46,510 nucleotides of DNA from Dorea sp. CAG:317 (GTDB lineage: Bacteria > Bacillota > Clostridia > Lachnospirales > Lachnospiraceae). Below, piece by piece: positions 44,424 to 46,510 of this stretch (the first letter of the stretch is position 1; every line of letters starts with the position of its first letter). The stretch lies in contig FR892673.1 in assembly GCA_000433535.1 (NCBI GenBank), forward strand, positions 47,503 through 94,012, given 5' to 3'. The notes below the pieces were generated by a model that had not been told where the DNA came from, did not search any database, and was given only the letters and a program-made list of their open reading frames with translations. The position numbers and the translations under genes were made by a program.

Positions 44424-45353
44424 ATGGGAAATTATGTGAAATTAAGTAAGGTAGTAGAAAAATTAAATTTAAAAAATCTCACGCCGGATGTCGATATGAC
44501 AGAGAAAAAAGTAATGGTTCCGGACATTAACCGTCCGGCACTCCAGCTTACTGGTTTCTTTGAACATTTTGCATATGAACGGGTACAGCTGATCGGATGT
44601 GTGGAGTATACTTTTCTGGAGAATGTGGAAGAAGATGAAAAAGAGAAGATATATGATATGTTATTGTCTTATAAAATACCGTGTATCATTTTCTGTCGGA
44701 ATCTTAAACCGGATGACAGCCTGATTGAGAAAGCCAACAAGGCAAATGTTCCGGTATTTTCTACAGAGACTCCAACGTCGGCATTTTCTGCTGAGATAAT
44801 CAGATGGCTGAATGTTGAATTGGCGCCGTGCATTTCTATTCACGGTGTACTTGTAGATGTCTATGGTGTTGGCGTGCTTATTATGGGAGAGAGTGGTATC
44901 GGTAAGAGTGAGGCGGCTCTGGAGCTTATTAAGCGTGGTCATCGTCTGGTCAGTGATGATGTGGTTGAGATCCGCAAGGTCAGTGATGAGACACTTGTGG
45001 GAACAGCGCCGGATATTACAAGACATTTCATTGAACTTCGAGGAATTGGAATCGTAGATGTTAAGATGTTATATGGTGTGCAGAGCGTGCGTGAAACGCA
45101 GAACATTGATCTCGTAATTACATTGGAAGAATGGGATAGAGATAAGGAATATGACCGTCTTGGACTGGAAGAGCAGTATACAGAATTTCTTGGAAATAAA
45201 GTTGTCTGTCATCAGCTTCCGATTCGTCCGGGACGTAATCTTGCGATCATCGTTGAAACAGCGGCGATCAATCACAGACAGAAGAGCATGGGATACAATG
45301 CCGCGCAGGAATTGTACAAGCGTGTACAGCAGAATATGACAAAGAGAAAATAG
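44424..45353 (+). CDS. hprK: HPr kinase/phosphorylase
   Basis: Protein of 309 residues from ATG 44424, behind AAGGAGTGGGAG; the ATG at 44397 precedes that site. The C-terminal kinase domain has the P-loop GESGIGKS (about 154-161), then RGHRLVSDDVVEIRK and the signature GIGIVDVKMLYG...IDLVITLEEWD. It phosphorylates Ser46 of HPr in response to glycolytic state and so controls carbon catabolite repression with CcpA. The next gene, a glucokinase, is joined by a 9-bp gap, which links sugar entry and its control. Confidence 0.96.
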   Translation: MGNYVKLSKVVEKLNLKNLTPDVDMTEKKVMVPDINRPALQLTGFFEHFAYERVQLIGCVEYTFLENVEEDEKEKIYDMLLSYKIPCIIFCRNLKPDDSLIEKANKANVPVFSTETPTSAFSAEIIRWLNVELAPCISIHGVLVDVYGVGVLIMGESGIGKSEAALELIKRGHRLVSDDVVEIRKVSDETLVGTAPDITRHFIELRGIGIVDVKMLYGVQSVRETQNIDLVITLEEWDRDKEYDRLGLEEQYTEFLGNKVVCHQLPIRPGRNLAIIVETAAINHRQKSMGYNAAQELYKRVQQNMTKRK

Positions 45354-45362
45354 GAGGATATC

Positions 45363-46295
45363 ATGAAGTATTGTTTTGGTGTTGATGTAGGAGGAACAAC
45401 TGTAAAGATCGGATTGTTTCAGGCAGATGGTGTATTGGTTGATAAATGGGAGATTAAGACAAGGACAGAGAATAAAGGAGAAGCAATTCTTCCGGATATT
45501 GCAGAAGCCATTGCAGAAAAATGTAAAAAAGATGGGATTGCAAGAGAGGACATGGAAGGTATCGGTATTGGAATCCCGGCTCCTGTAAATGAAGACGGTG
45601 TCGTAAAGAATACCGCAAATCTCGGATGGGGTTATAAAGAAGTTAAACGTGAATTAGAAGAGCTTACCGGATTCAAGGTGGAAGTAGGAAATGATGCAAA
45701 TATGGCTGCATTAGGAGAAATGTGGCTGGGAGCAGGAAGAGGACATAAGAATCTGGTTATGGTCACTCTGGGAACCGGTGTCGGTGGCGGAGTGATTGTC
45801 GGAGGACGTCCTCTGGTCGGAACAAATGGCGCCGGCGGTGAGATTGGTCATATTCTTGCAAACAGACAGGAAACAGATAAATGTGGCTGCGGAAAGAAAG
45901 GATGTCTTGAGCAATATGCTTCTGCGACAGGAATTGCAAGGCTTGCAAGAATCCGTCTCGCGAAGAATAATGATATGACTTTGCTCCGCGGACAGGAGAT
46001 TACCGCTAAAGCGGTGTTTGATGCATTGAAAGAAGGAGATAAAGTCGCAGAAGAAATCGTAGAAGAATTCGGTGCTTATCTTGGATATGCATTGGCAGAC
46101 GTGGCGGCAGTGATCGACCCGTCTATGTTTATTATTGGCGGAGGCGTGTCAAAAGCCGGTCCGATTATTATTCAGTATGTGAAAAAATATTTCCTCGAGA
46201 AAGCATTCTTTGCAAATGAAGGTACTGAGTTTATTATTGCCGTTCTCGGAAATGATGCGGGAATCTGTGGAGCGGCAAAATTAATTTTAGGATAA
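45363..46295 (+). CDS. glkA: ROK-family glucokinase
   Basis: Protein of 310 residues. The ATP-binding motif is VDVGGTTVKIG (8-18); GNDANMAALGEMWLGAGRG holds the catalytic Asp; the ROK zinc motif reads CGCGKKGCLEQYAS, with GGEIGHI before it. It phosphorylates glucose at position 6 with ATP at the start of glycolysis. Length and motifs are standard for Firmicute GlkA. It follows hprK by 9 bp, behind AGGAGGATATC, and probably shares its transcript. A long bidirectional terminator follows. Confidence 0.95.
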   Translation: MKYCFGVDVGGTTVKIGLFQADGVLVDKWEIKTRTENKGEAILPDIAEAIAEKCKKDGIAREDMEGIGIGIPAPVNEDGVVKNTANLGWGYKEVKRELEELTGFKVEVGNDANMAALGEMWLGAGRGHKNLVMVTLGTGVGGGVIVGGRPLVGTNGAGGEIGHILANRQETDKCGCGKKGCLEQYASATGIARLARIRLAKNNDMTLLRGQEITAKAVFDALKEGDKVAEEIVEEFGAYLGYALADVAAVIDPSMFIIGGGVSKAGPIIIQYVKKYFLEKAFFANEGTEFIIAVLGNDAGICGAAKLILG

Positions 46296-46333
46296 AGTTG
46301 CTATTTATTAAGATAGAGTTACTATTTATATAA

Positions 46334-46383
46334 AGGCGGATGATCAGTGGCTGTAATTAGCCATTGGTCATCCGCCTTTTGTA
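46334..46383. terminator. bidirectional terminator between glkA and the Gly-rich protein gene
   Basis: A long stem pairs GGCGGATGATCAGTGGCT with AGCCATTGGTCATCCGCC around a GTAATT loop. The plus side is followed by TTTTGTAC and the minus side by TTTATATAAAT. It lies between convergent genes. Confidence 0.85.
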
Positions 46384-46421
46384 CGTTAGCGTTGATTTAT
46401 ACTATTTTTAACTGTGAAGCA

Positions 46422-46510
46422 TCATGGGGTGGAACCACCGGTGTTGCCGCCGCCAGTGTCACCGCCACCAGTATTGCCACCGCCAGTGTCACCGCCGCCA
46501 GTGTCACCGC
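46422..46510 (-). CDS. 3' end of a Gly/Thr/Asp-repeat protein (partial)
   Basis: The minus strand reads GDTGGGDTGGGNTGGGDTGGGNTGGSTP then TGA (46424-46422); the start is beyond the window. The 15-bp DNA unit (GGGDT/GGGNT in protein) is repeated with few changes. It is a low-complexity flexible C-terminal tail, common in secreted or surface proteins. No domain is visible in this part, so no function can be assigned. Confidence 0.7.
   Translation of the reverse strand, partial: GDTGGGDTGGGNTGGGDTGGGNTGGSTP
46425..46510 (-). repeat. 15-bp tandem repeat encoding GGG(D/N)T
   Basis: About five copies of a unit close to ACCGCCGCCAGTGTC on the plus strand, continuing off the right edge. The copies differ at two or three positions each, which points to expansion and drift. 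Confidence 0.85.

Noticed and set aside
46425..46510. Short tandem repeat considered as CRISPR or origin iterons
   Set aside because: The unit is a multiple of three, lies in an open frame and has no spacers, so it is coding repeat.

Overview
The window is Gram-positive, low-to-mid GC DNA from an anaerobic gut Firmicute. The order ftsH, uvrC, hprK, ROK glucokinase, the protein sequences and the consensus Shine-Dalgarno sites point to the Lachnospiraceae (Ruminococcus gnavus/torques, Dorea or Coprococcus-like). This is judged from memory of the families, not from a search. Host genes occupy the two ends: deoB, a PdaA-type deacetylase and an SDR dehydrogenase on the left; a DUF1846 protein, ftsH, uvrC, hprK, a ROK glucokinase and the 3' end of a Gly-rich repeat protein on the right.

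Between them sits a complete-looking siphovirus prophage of about 34.6 kb (3527..38132). It has split a host ABC-transporter substrate-binding lipoprotein gene: the 3' part lies at 3101..3531 and the 5' part at 38128..38765. Joining the halves at a shared TCAAC core restores one open frame, which fixes attL and attR. A large serine integrase lies next to attL.

The lysogeny region (4.9 to 7.3 kb) holds the integrase, a predicted type IV restriction-like nuclease, an ImmA peptidase, an ImmR/CI-type repressor and a divergent promoter region with four related operators. The rightward early region (7.3 to 19.2 kb) holds many small genes, a DUF1071 annealing protein, NinB-like and HNH proteins, a replication initiator and helicase loader, a NUMOD4/HNH gene, a helicase-methyltransferase fusion, a second (tyrosine) recombinase, a PP-loop PAPS-reductase-like protein and a sigma-like late regulator. 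A tRNA-Ile(UAU) and a structured stretch precede the late operon: terminase, portal, MuF-type minor head protein with a JAB-like C-terminus, scaffold, capsid, connectors, tail, tape measure, Dit, tail endopeptidase, receptor-binding protein, XhlA, holin, a double Tad2-like anti-Thoeris candidate and an amidase.

The most interesting feature is at 34.7 to 35.5 kb. The receptor-binding gene has a C-terminal module that is followed, on the opposite strand, by a promoterless and startless homologous module. A 14-bp repeat in inverted orientation flanks the pair and sits in the same codon phase in both. Inversion would replace the tail tip, so this looks like a minimal phage shufflon. The prophage-encoded tyrosine recombinase at 15.7 kb is a candidate to drive it in trans. 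Other points of note are a candidate -1 frameshift (A_AAA_AAA), the JAB-fused minor head protein, the double Tad2 and the reversible interruption of a transporter gene.
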